From: Corynebacterium sp. TAE3-ERU12
GTDB taxonomy: Bacteria > Actinomycetota > Actinomycetes > Mycobacteriales > Mycobacteriaceae
Direction of reading: 5' to 3'
DNA length: 64,000 nucleotides
Assembly (NCBI RefSeq): GCF_019209905.1
Contig: NZ_JAHUTM010000001.1
Coordinates: forward strand, 310,001-374,000
Positions 14,021 to 23,968 of this stretch are shown piece by piece. Positions within the stretch are counted from its first letter, which is position 1; each line of letters opens with the position of its first letter. The position numbers were made by a program, and so were the translations under genes. The notes beneath the pieces were generated by a model, which was not told where the DNA came from, made no database searches, and worked only from the letters and a program-made list of their open reading frames with translations.

Positions 14021-17000
14021 GTGCAGAAATACCTCGTCGTTGGTTGCGGCGGCTCGGGCGCTAAAACCCAGGCCTACATGATGGACCAGCTCAAGGCCCA
14101 CATGCGCCAGGTCGACCCCGAACGCAGCACCCTGCCCGCGGCGTGGCAGTTCGTCTCTATTGACGTCCCCCTGGTGCCCGAAGCCGGCCCGGACGGGCTA
14201 CCCAATGTCGCCCAGGCCGGTGGGGCCTATATCGATATCGGCAGCCGCCTGCATTACAACGACTTCGAACAGGGCCTTACTGAGCAGCTCGGGGCGTCCG
14301 GGGCGCTCGGTGAGATCGCCACCTGGGCCACCCGCAACCCCGAGGACCTCAATACGCCCATCAGTGATGGTGCCGGCCAGTACCGCGGTATTGGCCGCAT
14401 CCTCACCATCCAGAATTTCGCCAAAATTCAGCGCGAACTCACCGCCGCCATTGACCGGCTCAACCTGGTGTCCACCAACCAGGAACTTAACGACCTCAAT
14501 TACGCCATCACCGGCAAACACAGTGATTCCAGCGATGACCAGCCAGTCACCATCATTATTGGTTCGATGGCTGGTGGCTCCGGTGCGTCGATGGTGTTCG
14601 ATGTCGCCCGCCTGTTGTCCACCCTGGGCAGTGTGAAACCCGCGCACACCGCGATTTTTATGCTCACCCCGGAGGTGTTCGAGGCCATTCCGCGCGACAA
14701 GATGGTCGGGTCCTGGCCGAATGCCTTGGCAATGTTTGGGGAGGCCTTCGCCGCCCAGACCGGTGCCGGCGCTGACCACGACCGGGCCCTGTACTCCGCG
14801 ATGGGGCTCCCCGGAGCCCCGCAGGACAGCACTTTTGCCCGCCTGTTCCCCATTGGTGCCCGCATGGGTGGCCAACGCGCCCGTTTCGGCGACGGCACCC
14901 CCAACGCCATCTACCGCGGGTTGGCGCGCGCGCTTGCCGCCCTGGTTTCTTCGCAGACCGCGTCCTCAGATTTCAAGTCCTATGCCCTGGCGAATACGGG
15001 TTCCACTGCGGGTAACCGGTCCGTGCTGGGCTGGGGTAATCCCAGCAAGGTGGCCTGGGACAAGGTTCCGTGGGGCTCACTGGGCTACGCCCAACTGTCC
15101 ATGGGACGCGACCGTTATGCCGAATACTGTGCCCAACGCCTCGCCCGGGCGGCTTTCGATCGGTTACGGCGCGGCCATATCGACCCCGCCGATCCGGCCA
15201 CCGGAAAAGAACAGCTCGACCGCAGGGTCGCCGATGTGCTTGCCGACGTGCTGGGCAACTGTTCCCTGCCGCAGCGGCTCGACCGGGGCATGGGGGCTGA
15301 GGACACCGAACAGTGGTTGGCGCGTACCTTCACCACCCGCTACGCCCGCCCGGCGGCCACCCACGCAACCCGCCAGGTGCGTGATGTATTGCCGGCTGGT
15401 GATGGGATGAAGTCCACCGAATGGGCCGCGTTGGTGCGCACCCGCCTGGCGGATCTGGCCCGCCCGGTCGATACCGCCTTGGCGGATAATGCCTATGCCG
15501 CAGTGCACGCTTTCGCGGATTTCCTCGCCGACGCTGTGGTCGAGCAGATGGAAACTGTGCTGTCCACCACCGGCGTGCCCTGCGCTAGTGAGGCATTGGA
15601 CCGCGTTACCGCGCTGGTCAATGAGGAACTGTTGCCGGCGGTGCAGGCCTTTGCCGATAGTCGCCGGGGGATGAACCCCACCGCTATTGGTCCGCAGGTT
15701 CAGGCGCAGCTGCAGCCGCTGTCTGGTCGGGGCACGATAGCTTCCTCCGCCCAGCTTGCCGACGCTATCGCCGCGGCCTACCAGGACCAGTTTGAGGACT
15801 ATCACCTGGGGCAGGTCGCCGCCCAGCTGGTGCCGGTGCTTGAGGATCTGCGCCCGGAGCTTCTCGCCCCGCTGCGCCGCGAATTCGATGCCCTGCACGC
15901 TGACCTGGCCCGGGCCGCGGCGGTGCAGGATGTGCACGTCAATCTTGCCGACGTTGCCACTGACGAACCCAATGCCTGGCCGGCTGATACTGATGAGCAG
16001 ATCAACCGTCGTTTCGTCGGCAGCGCCAATGAGATTGTGGTCAGCGATACCAGCCGGTTCGCCGCCGATTATGAGGATCATCTCATCGCCACAATGCGCG
16101 CCGAACACCCGGACCTGCGCAGCCTGGATGAGGCCGTTGACCGCGCCGCCCGGGAGGTTATCGCCGGCCAGTGGCATACCCAGGGCGCGCGGCGGGCCCC
16201 GCATGACACCTTGTGCCCACCGCCGGGCGATATCACCGTCGGCAATCGCAGTGGTTGGGTGTCGAAGCACCTGGTGGCCTCACCGATAAATGAGGACAAG
16301 CGGGAGGCCCGCCCGGCGCGGTTTTCCGCCCGGCTGCGCCCGCGTGATCTGATGGAGCGCACGCGGGCGTGGATTGCCCGCCCGGATCAGCCTTTCGACC
16401 GGTTCATTAGTGTGGACCTGCGTTCCTATTTGAGCCCGAGCACGGCCAGTAATGAGGCCGAGCATGATGCTCGCGTCACCCGGTTGCGGGGCGCGTTTGT
16501 GCAGGCAATGCGCCTGGCCCGGCCGCTGGCTGCGGTCGATACCGCCACCTTGGGTCTGGCGCATGGTGTGTCCGCGGAGGAGTACCACTTCAACTTTTCT
16601 GAAATCCCCCTGGCTGGGCTCAATGCCGCTACTGACCTGCGCGATGTCATTGTGGCCGATAAGTACCGCGATGAGGCGACGCTGACGACCTTCGATAATG
16701 CGTGCACTGATGACCGCAAGGTGTTCAGCATTGATGTGTTTGGTTCCTACCCGAACTACTCACCAGTGGTGTTTAGTTCCCTGTTCCCACACATCATGGA
16801 GGACTGGAGTACTCGCGGTGAGCTCACCGAGGGTTTCTGGAATCTGCGCCGCGCCCGCCCGCTGCCGGCTGCCTTGCCGTTGACTGATGATGCGCGCCGG
16901 GCGATGGTGGCTGGCTGGATTGTGGGCATGATTACTGGCCGGATCACCATTGTTGATGAGGGCACCCCGACGGCGGCGGCGCATATTTATGACCCGGCAG

Positions 17001-17656
17001 CGACCCCCTCGGGCGGGCAGTGGGTGAGTTTCCCGCCGCAGTTGTTGACCCCGCCGTCACGGTTCCAGGCTCGGTTCGACTGGATGCCGGCGATTATTGA
17101 GTCAGTGTTGTTGGCTTATGCCGATGTGCAGACCGCGCCGGTTGGTGGCCGGGTGGGGGACTCCCTGCGGCCCTATATCCTGCTGCGCTCGTTATATGAC
17201 GATAATCCGAGGGAGCCGACCACCGGTGCCATTGAGCACAGCGCCACCAGGTTGTTGGCGCAGTGGTTGCGTACTGGTGAGGACCCGCGTTTTTCCACCG
17301 GCAGTCCGCTGGGCGCGACATTAGAGCAGCGGCGCGATGCAGCCCGCCAGGCCCTGCAGACCGCTCGTGATAATGCCGCGCATTTCCGGGCCGGTGCGGC
17401 GGCTGCGGCCCTGCCCGGCCAGGAGGAGCAGGCTCGCCCGTGGGCGCAGGTGCGCGACCGTCGGTACGCCTCGAAGATGCCGCTGTACCGGGACTTAGCT
17501 GATGATGTGTTCGGTATGGCCACTGATTTATTGGGCCGCCTGGACCGGGCCGCGGATTTAGCGACCCGGCCAGAGCAGGCCCCGGGGGTTCCGGGTAGCT
17601 TCGCGGTCGACCCGGGCGGGCCGGATGGGGTGGACTTCGGCGGAGGCCTGTTCTGA
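14021..17656 (+). CDS. Tubulin-like (Tubulin_2-type) nucleotide-binding protein
   Basis: A 1211-residue protein. The N-terminus LVVGCGGSGAKTQ (residues 5-17) is a Gly-rich nucleotide-binding loop as in FtsZ/tubulin, and GSMAGGSGAS at 181-190 matches the tubulin signature loop (GGGTGSG in FtsZ). This fits the bacterial 'tubulin-like' family (Pfam Tubulin_2). The remaining 900 residues are largely helical and lack membrane segments. The GTG start has AAGGAAGGGA upstream. The stop overlaps the next ATG (TGATG). Whether it polymerises or only binds GTP is unknown. It carries three copies of the CTTGCCGACG word. Confidence 0.8.
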   Translation: MQKYLVVGCGGSGAKTQAYMMDQLKAHMRQVDPERSTLPAAWQFVSIDVPLVPEAGPDGLPNVAQAGGAYIDIGSRLHYNDFEQGLTEQLGASGALGEIATWATRNPEDLNTPISDGAGQYRGIGRILTIQNFAKIQRELTAAIDRLNLVSTNQELNDLNYAITGKHSDSSDDQPVTIIIGSMAGGSGASMVFDVARLLSTLGSVKPAHTAIFMLTPEVFEAIPRDKMVGSWPNALAMFGEAFAAQTGAGADHDRALYSAMGLPGAPQDSTFARLFPIGARMGGQRARFGDGTPNAIYRGLARALAALVSSQTASSDFKSYALANTGSTAGNRSVLGWGNPSKVAWDKVPWGSLGYAQLSMGRDRYAEYCAQRLARAAFDRLRRGHIDPADPATGKEQLDRRVADVLADVLGNCSLPQRLDRGMGAEDTEQWLARTFTTRYARPAATHATRQVRDVLPAGDGMKSTEWAALVRTRLADLARPVDTALADNAYAAVHAFADFLADAVVEQMETVLSTTGVPCASEALDRVTALVNEELLPAVQAFADSRRGMNPTAIGPQVQAQLQPLSGRGTIASSAQLADAIAAAYQDQFEDYHLGQVAAQLVPVLEDLRPELLAPLRREFDALHADLARAAAVQDVHVNLADVATDEPNAWPADTDEQINRRFVGSANEIVVSDTSRFAADYEDHLIATMRAEHPDLRSLDEAVDRAAREVIAGQWHTQGARRAPHDTLCPPPGDITVGNRSGWVSKHLVASPINEDKREARPARFSARLRPRDLMERTRAWIARPDQPFDRFISVDLRSYLSPSTASNEAEHDARVTRLRGAFVQAMRLARPLAAVDTATLGLAHGVSAEEYHFNFSEIPLAGLNAATDLRDVIVADKYRDEATLTTFDNACTDDRKVFSIDVFGSYPNYSPVVFSSLFPHIMEDWSTRGELTEGFWNLRRARPLPAALPLTDDARRAMVAGWIVGMITGRITIVDEGTPTAAAHIYDPAATPSGGQWVSFPPQLLTPPSRFQARFDWMPAIIESVLLAYADVQTAPVGGRVGDSLRPYILLRSLYDDNPREPTTGAIEHSATRLLAQWLRTGEDPRFSTGSPLGATLEQRRDAARQALQTARDNAAHFRAGAAAAALPGQEEQARPWAQVRDRRYASKMPLYRDLADDVFGMATDLLGRLDRAADLATRPEQAPGVPGSFAVDPGGPDGVDFGGGLF

Positions 17657-20364
17657 TGTCCGATGCGATTGTGGTTCTTGGCGCTGGGCCGGGCCCACGC
17701 GCGGTGCGGTCATGTCTGCTGGATATGGCGGCGCTAGGGCTAACCACACCGGTGTACTGGGTCGATCCCACCGGGGACCCGGCAGGGCCAGCGGCGGTGG
17801 AGTGCATTGCGCATGCCGAGGCAGGCGGCGCCCAGGTACGGCGGATGAGCCTAAGCCACGCCACCCGCGCGATGGGCCGGGGCCGGGTTGTGCTCATTGC
17901 TCTCGATGAGCCTGATGGGGCCGGTTCGACGCTGGATACCGCGGGGGTGCGTGGCTTCACCGACGCCATTGACCATATTTTGCCGGCCGCGGCGCGGCGG
18001 GTGCATCTGTACCTGCCTCGGTTGCCGCTACCGCAGCAGCCGCCGACGACCATGCCTGGGTGGACGTTATTGGTGGTGTCCCCGGAGGACAGTGAGGCGC
18101 CGGATGCGGCCCGGGAGGTGCAGTACCGCGCCGATGGTCCGGATGCTTTGGCCCGCTATGTCACCCCTGCTGTGGTGGGGATGACGGGATTATGGGCGCA
18201 TAGCACCGGGGTGCCGGTGTGTGATGCGCAGACCTCACCGGTGACTGGGGAGGTGGGTGTTGATGCGGAATCGGCCCGCCTGGTGCGGGTATTCCACCGC
18301 CATATTGATGCCACCGAGGTCGAGCGGGAACTGCGGGAGCGGGTGTTGGACGTGCGCTCAGCGGTGCCGCAGCCGCGCCTGGCCGATGGTCGCCATATCG
18401 TTACCGCCGATAATCCGGCAGAACTTAACCGTCGGGTTGCTGATTCTTTTATGGCCCGCGCTGAGACCGAAGGCGCCCGGCCACCCCAGACCACTGTTCC
18501 CGGTGGGGTCGATGCCGGCGCGGATGGGTTTTTTAGCCAATTCACTGAGTACGTCACCGGTGCTGTGCTGGGTAACTCAGGCCGGTGGTTCGACACCGCC
18601 ACCGCCACCGCTGATTGCGAAACCAGCACCGCGGTCCATAGGGCGCTGGGTATTGCTGAGGAGTCGGCCGCTCCCGACCCGTGCGTGCGGGTGCTTACCA
18701 GTTCGCGCCCACAGAGCCTGCACAGTGTTGCTGATGCGGCCGCGTCCTTACGGGAGCAGTTGAGCACCAGTGACGCCATCGTCGTCGGGCCGCCCCCGAC
18801 TGCGCCAGCGTTGTGGCGCACCTACACCGCAACCACGTTAAGCCTGGTGGACGGCAAGGAACGCGACAGTAGTCTCGGGCCGGTCCGCGATAGCAATACC
18901 AATCCCGTTGTGGTGCCCCGGCCTGGTCTGGCCGCCCCCGATGTGGCCGATAGTTTTTCCGGCGACCACCCAACCCTGCGGGAGCTGCTGGGGGACTCCC
19001 TCGGCCCGACAACTATTAGCCCGGTCGACCCGCATGGGGCCGCCCATTACGCTGCTGCGTTGCAATACGCGGCCAGTCAAACCACTGACCAGTCCATTGC
19101 CACGAAAAAACGCGAGTTCACCAATTGGCGCCAGCAGCACGCATCGAGTTTCGCCTGGCAGGTGGGCCAACGTCTAAGTGGTGCGATCCAGGACGGCCAG
19201 GACCGCGCCCGCGCGGCCTATAAGGACGTGCTCACCACCCGCGCCGCACTTGGGGCTTTCGCCGGTGATGATGACGCTGCCGCCCACCGTGGCTTGGCGC
19301 GCACCATGCGGGCGGTGCTGTTGGTGTGGTTGGTCGTGGTGGTGGGGTGCCTGGCCGCGGCGCTGCTGAGCCCCCGGGTGGCGTTCGCGGCTGGTGTGGG
19401 CACTGCGGGTGTGGCCACAGTTATTGCGTTGCTGGCTGAGCTGGCTATTTTCGCCCGTGGCCGAGATGCGGTGGTGGACCGCGTGTCACGTCGGCGGGCT
19501 GTGTGGCGCCGGCACAGTGCAGCTGCTGGCGCATTCGTTGCTGCCGTGACTGACCTTGAGCGCGCTGCGGCGGCTTACCGGCAGCATCAGGTGTGGAGCA
19601 CCATTATTGGCCGGGCCATCCACCATCCCTTCGGTGCTGGTTGCGCTGAGGAGCGTCCGGCGCTGTTGCCGACGGCGGGGCTGCCTCGGGCCAGCATTAT
19701 TGGCACCGCGCAACCGGATGCTGTTGCTATGCGCCGGGCTGTGCAGGACCTCCGGGCGACGGTATTCACCCCGGATTGGGCGGATATAGCTGTTGCTGAT
19801 CTGCTTGCGGCGGCCAGTGCGGAGTTGGAGCAGCGCGGCGAGTTCGTGCCGAGCCGTTCGGAGTTATTTGGCCAACCGGCTGCCGGTGCGCATTCGGTGC
19901 TGTGCCGGCTGGCGGAAGTCGCCAGCGATGATGGTCTGCCGCGTGGCGATAGTGCCCAGGTGTGGTCCCCGGCGGTGGCCAGTTATGTGTCCTCTGGGCA
20001 GGCCGAGGCGTTGCTGGAGTCTGTGCGCAGCATTGATGATGGCCAGCCGGTGGAGCTTTCCCGAGCCGATGTGCTTGCCGACGTTCTGGGCACAACCGAT
20101 GCTGGATTTTTCCGTGGCGCGGTTTCTGCTCGTGGCGCCAATCATGGCGCGGTAGAGGTCGACCCCGCGGCGAGTGTGTGCGCCCGCTACCCGGATCTAT
20201 CCGCCGGGTCCGGGGCGGCGCCACGAGCGGCGACGCTGTCCCAGGCGGTGACTGTGGTGCAGTGTGGCCATAGTGTCCGGCCGGAATGGTTCACTGGGGC
20301 TACAGTGCAGCACACCGCCGAGCCGGACTTGGAGTTGCCGGGTCAGCGCGACAGCCTGTTTTAA
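17656..20364 (+). CDS. 902-residue membrane protein of the tubulin-like/GTPase operon
   Basis: I do not recognise a named family. The N-terminus (VVLGAGPGPRAVRSCLLDMA) looks like a Rossmann-type or degenerate nucleotide-binding loop, followed by alternating beta/alpha sequence. Two adjacent membrane helices lie at about 550-570 (AVLLVWLVVVVGCLAAALL) and 576-600, after which about 300 residues appear cytoplasmic. No signal peptide is seen, so both large domains probably face the cytoplasm with a hairpin in the membrane. It overlaps the tubulin-like gene by one base and precedes the beta-repeat gene with AGGAGG between. It could tether the tubulin-like protein to the membrane; that is inference. 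Confidence 0.65.
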   Translation: MSDAIVVLGAGPGPRAVRSCLLDMAALGLTTPVYWVDPTGDPAGPAAVECIAHAEAGGAQVRRMSLSHATRAMGRGRVVLIALDEPDGAGSTLDTAGVRGFTDAIDHILPAAARRVHLYLPRLPLPQQPPTTMPGWTLLVVSPEDSEAPDAAREVQYRADGPDALARYVTPAVVGMTGLWAHSTGVPVCDAQTSPVTGEVGVDAESARLVRVFHRHIDATEVERELRERVLDVRSAVPQPRLADGRHIVTADNPAELNRRVADSFMARAETEGARPPQTTVPGGVDAGADGFFSQFTEYVTGAVLGNSGRWFDTATATADCETSTAVHRALGIAEESAAPDPCVRVLTSSRPQSLHSVADAAASLREQLSTSDAIVVGPPPTAPALWRTYTATTLSLVDGKERDSSLGPVRDSNTNPVVVPRPGLAAPDVADSFSGDHPTLRELLGDSLGPTTISPVDPHGAAHYAAALQYAASQTTDQSIATKKREFTNWRQQHASSFAWQVGQRLSGAIQDGQDRARAAYKDVLTTRAALGAFAGDDDAAAHRGLARTMRAVLLVWLVVVVGCLAAALLSPRVAFAAGVGTAGVATVIALLAELAIFARGRDAVVDRVSRRRAVWRRHSAAAGAFVAAVTDLERAAAAYRQHQVWSTIIGRAIHHPFGAGCAEERPALLPTAGLPRASIIGTAQPDAVAMRRAVQDLRATVFTPDWADIAVADLLAAASAELEQRGEFVPSRSELFGQPAAGAHSVLCRLAEVASDDGLPRGDSAQVWSPAVASYVSSGQAEALLESVRSIDDGQPVELSRADVLADVLGTTDAGFFRGAVSARGANHGAVEVDPAASVCARYPDLSAGSGAAPRAATLSQAVTVVQCGHSVRPEWFTGATVQHTAEPDLELPGQRDSLF

Positions 20365-20382
20365 CCCTAGGAGGTGCCACCA

Positions 20383-22503
20383 GTGCCCAGTCCCCATCAG
20401 CCGCAGCGGCCCGCCGAGTCCGGTGCTGAGCTGTCCCGGATGCCGCAGTACCTGATCGATAAGGTCGCGGCCCTCGGCGCTACCTCCACTGAGGCCATTC
20501 GGCGCACGCTGCCGCCGAGATATCAGCATTTAGCCCCGGCATTGGCGCAGCGGTTAGGTATTGGTGAACCTGCGGCCACACCGGAACACGAACCCACCCC
20601 AACCCCCACCCCAACCCCGGAGGAAGGCCCGGTGCCGGTGCCGGCGCCGGCTGCGTCGGCACGCAATAAGGTCGCCGAGGCGCTGGCGGATTTCGTATCC
20701 GCCGCGTCCAGTGCCCCTGCGGTGGACCCGGATGATGTCCTCACCGTCGACCCCAGCCTCTTTGCCGACTATGACCACAGCGCCACTGTGTCCGCCGCCG
20801 CTGAATTGGCGCTCACCACGTATCGCAGTGGCGGGGCCGAGCAGGTTGTGCTGCGGTGGGACACACCGGATTGGGTGGACCACGATTACGTCATCTACCG
20901 CGTCATTGCCGGGGACGGGGAGCAGGAATTATCCCCCGAAGCCGGGGAGCAAGTGCTGTGCACCACTGGCCATATTTATGTTGAACCCCAGGTCAGTGGG
21001 GTTAGTTTCCGGCATTTCCAAGTGTGGGTGCACCAGGGGCCCGATATCGCCGCCGCCCTCGGCGCCCAGCCGCAGTTAGTGGGCTACGCCATCGCCGTCG
21101 CCCCGGTGCGCGCGATTACGCTCGCCGCCAGCCAGGGTGTTGTTGAGGGGTCGTGGGCGCCGATGCCGCCTGATTGGTCGGTGCGGGTGCACGCCAGCCC
21201 TGCCGGTTCGGCACAGCCCGCCGACGCCCCGGAGTTCCTGTTGGGCTCTGGGGTGCAGGAGACCTCTTTTGCGCACCGGCCTCCCACCCGCGGCGGGACG
21301 TGGCGGTATGTGTTCACCCCGGTGGTGCGGTTAAGTGGCGGCTGGCACCTGGGGGAGCCCAGTACTGTGCACAGGGCGGATATTCCGGCGGTAACGCGGC
21401 CGGTCAGCCTGGATTTTTATGATGTCGAGCAGCACGGCGGCGATGACCGGATTGTGTTGTCGTGGTGCGCCCCACCGGCGGGTTCGGTCAGTGTCTACCT
21501 CACACAGCGGCATCCGCATGAGGATCTCAGCCAGGGCCCGATTTCTGCTGATGCGCTTGCCCGCGATGAGGTTTTTGCCGCCGCAGGCACGACGAAGGTC
21601 ACTGTCGGCCCGCGCGAAGAAGGCGCCCCAGTCGATGCGGACACCATTTGGCCGGTCGATGCCGATACCGCCGAGGCCTGGTCGGTTGTCTATATCACCC
21701 CGGTCACTGAGGTCGGGGAGATGGTTGCGGTCGGCCCCACGGTGGCTTTGCACCAGGTCCAGCCGATTTCTGCGGCCCGGATCGCTGAGCGGATCGATAC
21801 TCAGGTGGTGTCTTTCGCCTGGCCGCGGGGCGCGGATTTCGTCAGTATTGACATCACTGATCTGGGGGCCGGTACCGGCGGGCAACGACGTCGGGTAGCT
21901 GACCTAGAACCCGATGACTATAAGAACAACAGTGGGGTGCGCCTGGGCCTCAACCCATACGGCAATGACGTTATCCTCACCCCGTATGTGATGTACCAGG
22001 GCCGCACCACCAGTGCGGAGCCGACGGTGCTGAGTTATCCGGGGCTGCGTCGCTACCGGTGGCGGATGCTGACCGACCCGACTGCGCTGCGGATTCAGGT
22101 GTGGACGGACAGTTCTGCTGATGTAAATCCGCCCCGGCTGCAGTTAGTGCACCACCCCGACCGGTTGCCGTTGTGCATTGCCGACGCCGCCGACGATGGG
22201 GCGGGGGTGTGCACGGTCATCCCGGTGGACCCAGACACCGGCCAGCCCAGCGGGCCGGCCGGGACGGTGCTCGCCCCGGACACGTTGCCGGGGGTGACTT
22301 CTGGTGCCGGCGGGCAGTCCGCCGCCGCGACGTGGCTGGTGCCTGCTAGTGCACTTAGTGGGATGCGCCCGGGCCAGTTCTTCCGCCTATTCCTCGTTGC
22401 TGATGATGAGCCCGGCGCCACCACCCGCCGCCGGGTGCTGGTCGATAATGATGCCGCGGCCGGGATTTACCAGCCGCCCAGCAGGTGGGGGAAGCGGCGA
22501 TGA
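20383..22503 (+). CDS. Beta-sandwich (fibronectin III-like) repeat protein of the GTPase operon
   Basis: A 706-residue soluble protein. Residues 1-60 are a helical N-terminus, followed by a Pro/Thr linker (PTPTPTPTPEEGPVPVPAPA) and then several segments with fibronectin type III-like strand spacing (VVLRWDTPDWVDHDYVIYRV, RIVLSWCAPPAGSVSVYL, VVSFAWPRGADFVSIDI). No signal peptide or membrane segment is present, so these domains would be intracellular, which is unusual. GTG 20383 is favoured because AGGAGG (20369-20374) is eight bases upstream; GTG 20374 lies within that site. The stop overlaps the next ATG (ATGA). A scaffold role is inferred. Confidence 0.6.
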   Translation: MPSPHQPQRPAESGAELSRMPQYLIDKVAALGATSTEAIRRTLPPRYQHLAPALAQRLGIGEPAATPEHEPTPTPTPTPEEGPVPVPAPAASARNKVAEALADFVSAASSAPAVDPDDVLTVDPSLFADYDHSATVSAAAELALTTYRSGGAEQVVLRWDTPDWVDHDYVIYRVIAGDGEQELSPEAGEQVLCTTGHIYVEPQVSGVSFRHFQVWVHQGPDIAAALGAQPQLVGYAIAVAPVRAITLAASQGVVEGSWAPMPPDWSVRVHASPAGSAQPADAPEFLLGSGVQETSFAHRPPTRGGTWRYVFTPVVRLSGGWHLGEPSTVHRADIPAVTRPVSLDFYDVEQHGGDDRIVLSWCAPPAGSVSVYLTQRHPHEDLSQGPISADALARDEVFAAAGTTKVTVGPREEGAPVDADTIWPVDADTAEAWSVVYITPVTEVGEMVAVGPTVALHQVQPISAARIAERIDTQVVSFAWPRGADFVSIDITDLGAGTGGQRRRVADLEPDDYKNNSGVRLGLNPYGNDVILTPYVMYQGRTTSAEPTVLSYPGLRRYRWRMLTDPTALRIQVWTDSSADVNPPRLQLVHHPDRLPLCIADAADDGAGVCTVIPVDPDTGQPSGPAGTVLAPDTLPGVTSGAGGQSAAATWLVPASALSGMRPGQFFRLFLVADDEPGATTRRRVLVDNDAAAGIYQPPSRWGKRR

Positions 22504-23954
22504 GCGGGGTAGACGTACTGACCTACGCCAGCCACGCCAGTGGGTGGTCGGTGGGGCACCACTCGGCGGGGTTGCAGCCTGACGAGATCGCCCGGCTGGC
22601 CGAATGGGCGCCGACCAGGTTGGCGACCACGACCCCCATCCCCGCTTATCCTTCGGCTGCTGAGGTGGCGTGCTTGCCGCGTCGCACCGCGTGGCTGCCG
22701 GCGCCGTGGGGAGGCGCTGACCGGGTGTTTTTCCATTCTGTTCCGGCTGGGGCGGATGGTTCGGGCCGTGCGGGCAATATTTATACCCAGGCCCATATTG
22801 TGCGCGGTAATGCCGCCGGGCAATGGCGGCCTAGTGATGGTTTCCACAGTCCTTGTCTGCGCACGCCGTTCGGGGTGGTGGAGGTCAATGCCGCGCGCCC
22901 GGATGCGGTGGTGCCTGCCGACGGCCCGCTTGCCGACGCGGCAGCTGTCTGGTCTTTTATTTTCGATCCTGGGCCGGTGGACCGGCGTGCTGTCTTAGCG
23001 GCGATTATCGATGCGTGGGTCAGTGGGGCAGTGGTTGCCATCGCCTGCCCGCCGCAGCAGGCCGAAATATGGATCGCGGCCCTGCTGCACACAACATCGG
23101 CGCAGGTAGCGCGAGAAATATCGTTTTCTTCGTGGCAGCGTGCAACCAGCCTGGACGCGTTATTGCACGAGGATCTGCGTCTTGTGGCGATCCCGCCGGA
23201 GGATATGGCGCAAGCGTCCCGCCAGCCTGGTGTGATTGTTGTTGATACCGCTGTTTCTCCTGCGACTGGAATCTACGGTCAGCGGCCCACTGTGCTCAGC
23301 GATGGCACCGAGCTGGAGGTCTCGGAGTGGTCAGAGTTGCTGGTCAATATCTGTTTCAGCGCCGCTGATGCAGTGGCTGCGAGTACCGGGGCCAGCGGGG
23401 GCGGTGGTGGGCTCGCCACGCACCCGGCGGGAATGCTTGCTGCGGTAGCCGAGGCGAGTCCGGAATTGCGCCAGGAACTAGCCCAGCCGCTGCGGTGTGT
23501 TCGCGCCGGTACCACGGCCGATCCCGCACCGGCGTGTTCGCTTGCGCCGCTGGTTGCCGCGCAGGTCCGCGCGATCAGTGCGGATACGCTGCGCAGCGTT
23601 ATCGCTGACCCGCACCTGTGTGGTGCTGATGGTGAACGCGTCGGCCTGCTGGGTGATATTTTGCGCCTTGACCCGGCCGGTGATGCCCTTGTCGAGCGCG
23701 CCCAGCAGCGGATTCTCGCCGCGGCGTTGGTGGAGATGTGCCGGGATGGCGCCACCAGTGGGGTGGATTATTTGCCGTGGTGGCGCGCCGAATATGTCAG
23801 TGCCGCGCAGCGGGCTGGGGTTGCCGCGTCCGTGGCGGAGTGTCTTGGCGCCGACCCGGCCGCAGGTGCCGCGCTTGGTGAACTCGCCACTGCCCCCGGC
23901 CCGAATGGGCGCCGACTGCTTGCCCAGGCCGCCTATGATCGGCTGACTGGATAA
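22500..23954 (+). CDS. GTPase-associated protein 1 (GAP1-N2)-like
   Basis: A 484-residue soluble protein. The first 150 residues follow the pattern of the GAP1-N2 family (GTPase-associated protein 1, N-terminal domain type 2): an early YASHASGWSVGH segment, spaced prolines, an Arg before a Phe-His strand (DRVFFHSVPAGADGSGRAGN) and a following His. These proteins are found beside TRAFAC-type GTPases, as here (the GTPase is two genes downstream). The middle and C-terminal parts are helical. The ATG at 22500 overlaps the previous stop by four bases. The family call is by pattern recognition, so moderate. Confidence 0.6.
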   Translation: MSGVDVLTYASHASGWSVGHHSAGLQPDEIARLAEWAPTRLATTTPIPAYPSAAEVACLPRRTAWLPAPWGGADRVFFHSVPAGADGSGRAGNIYTQAHIVRGNAAGQWRPSDGFHSPCLRTPFGVVEVNAARPDAVVPADGPLADAAAVWSFIFDPGPVDRRAVLAAIIDAWVSGAVVAIACPPQQAEIWIAALLHTTSAQVAREISFSSWQRATSLDALLHEDLRLVAIPPEDMAQASRQPGVIVVDTAVSPATGIYGQRPTVLSDGTELEVSEWSELLVNICFSAADAVAASTGASGGGGGLATHPAGMLAAVAEASPELRQELAQPLRCVRAGTTADPAPACSLAPLVAAQVRAISADTLRSVIADPHLCGADGERVGLLGDILRLDPAGDALVERAQQRILAAALVEMCRDGATSGVDYLPWWRAEYVSAAQRAGVAASVAECLGADPAAGAALGELATAPGPNGRRLLAQAAYDRLTG

Positions 23955-23968
23955 CTGAGGAAAACACC

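Noticed and set aside
20563-20645. Pro/Thr-rich repeat as a mobile or simple-sequence element
   Set aside because: It is a short in-frame low-complexity linker (PTPTPTPTPEEGPVPVPAPA) within the FN3-like protein, not a DNA repeat of its own.
12606-22200. Further ATTGCCGACG matches as members of the 11-base word family
   Set aside because: Two sites (near 12610 and 22176) differ at the first base of the core and occur as ordinary Ile-Ala-Asp codons, so I did not count them.
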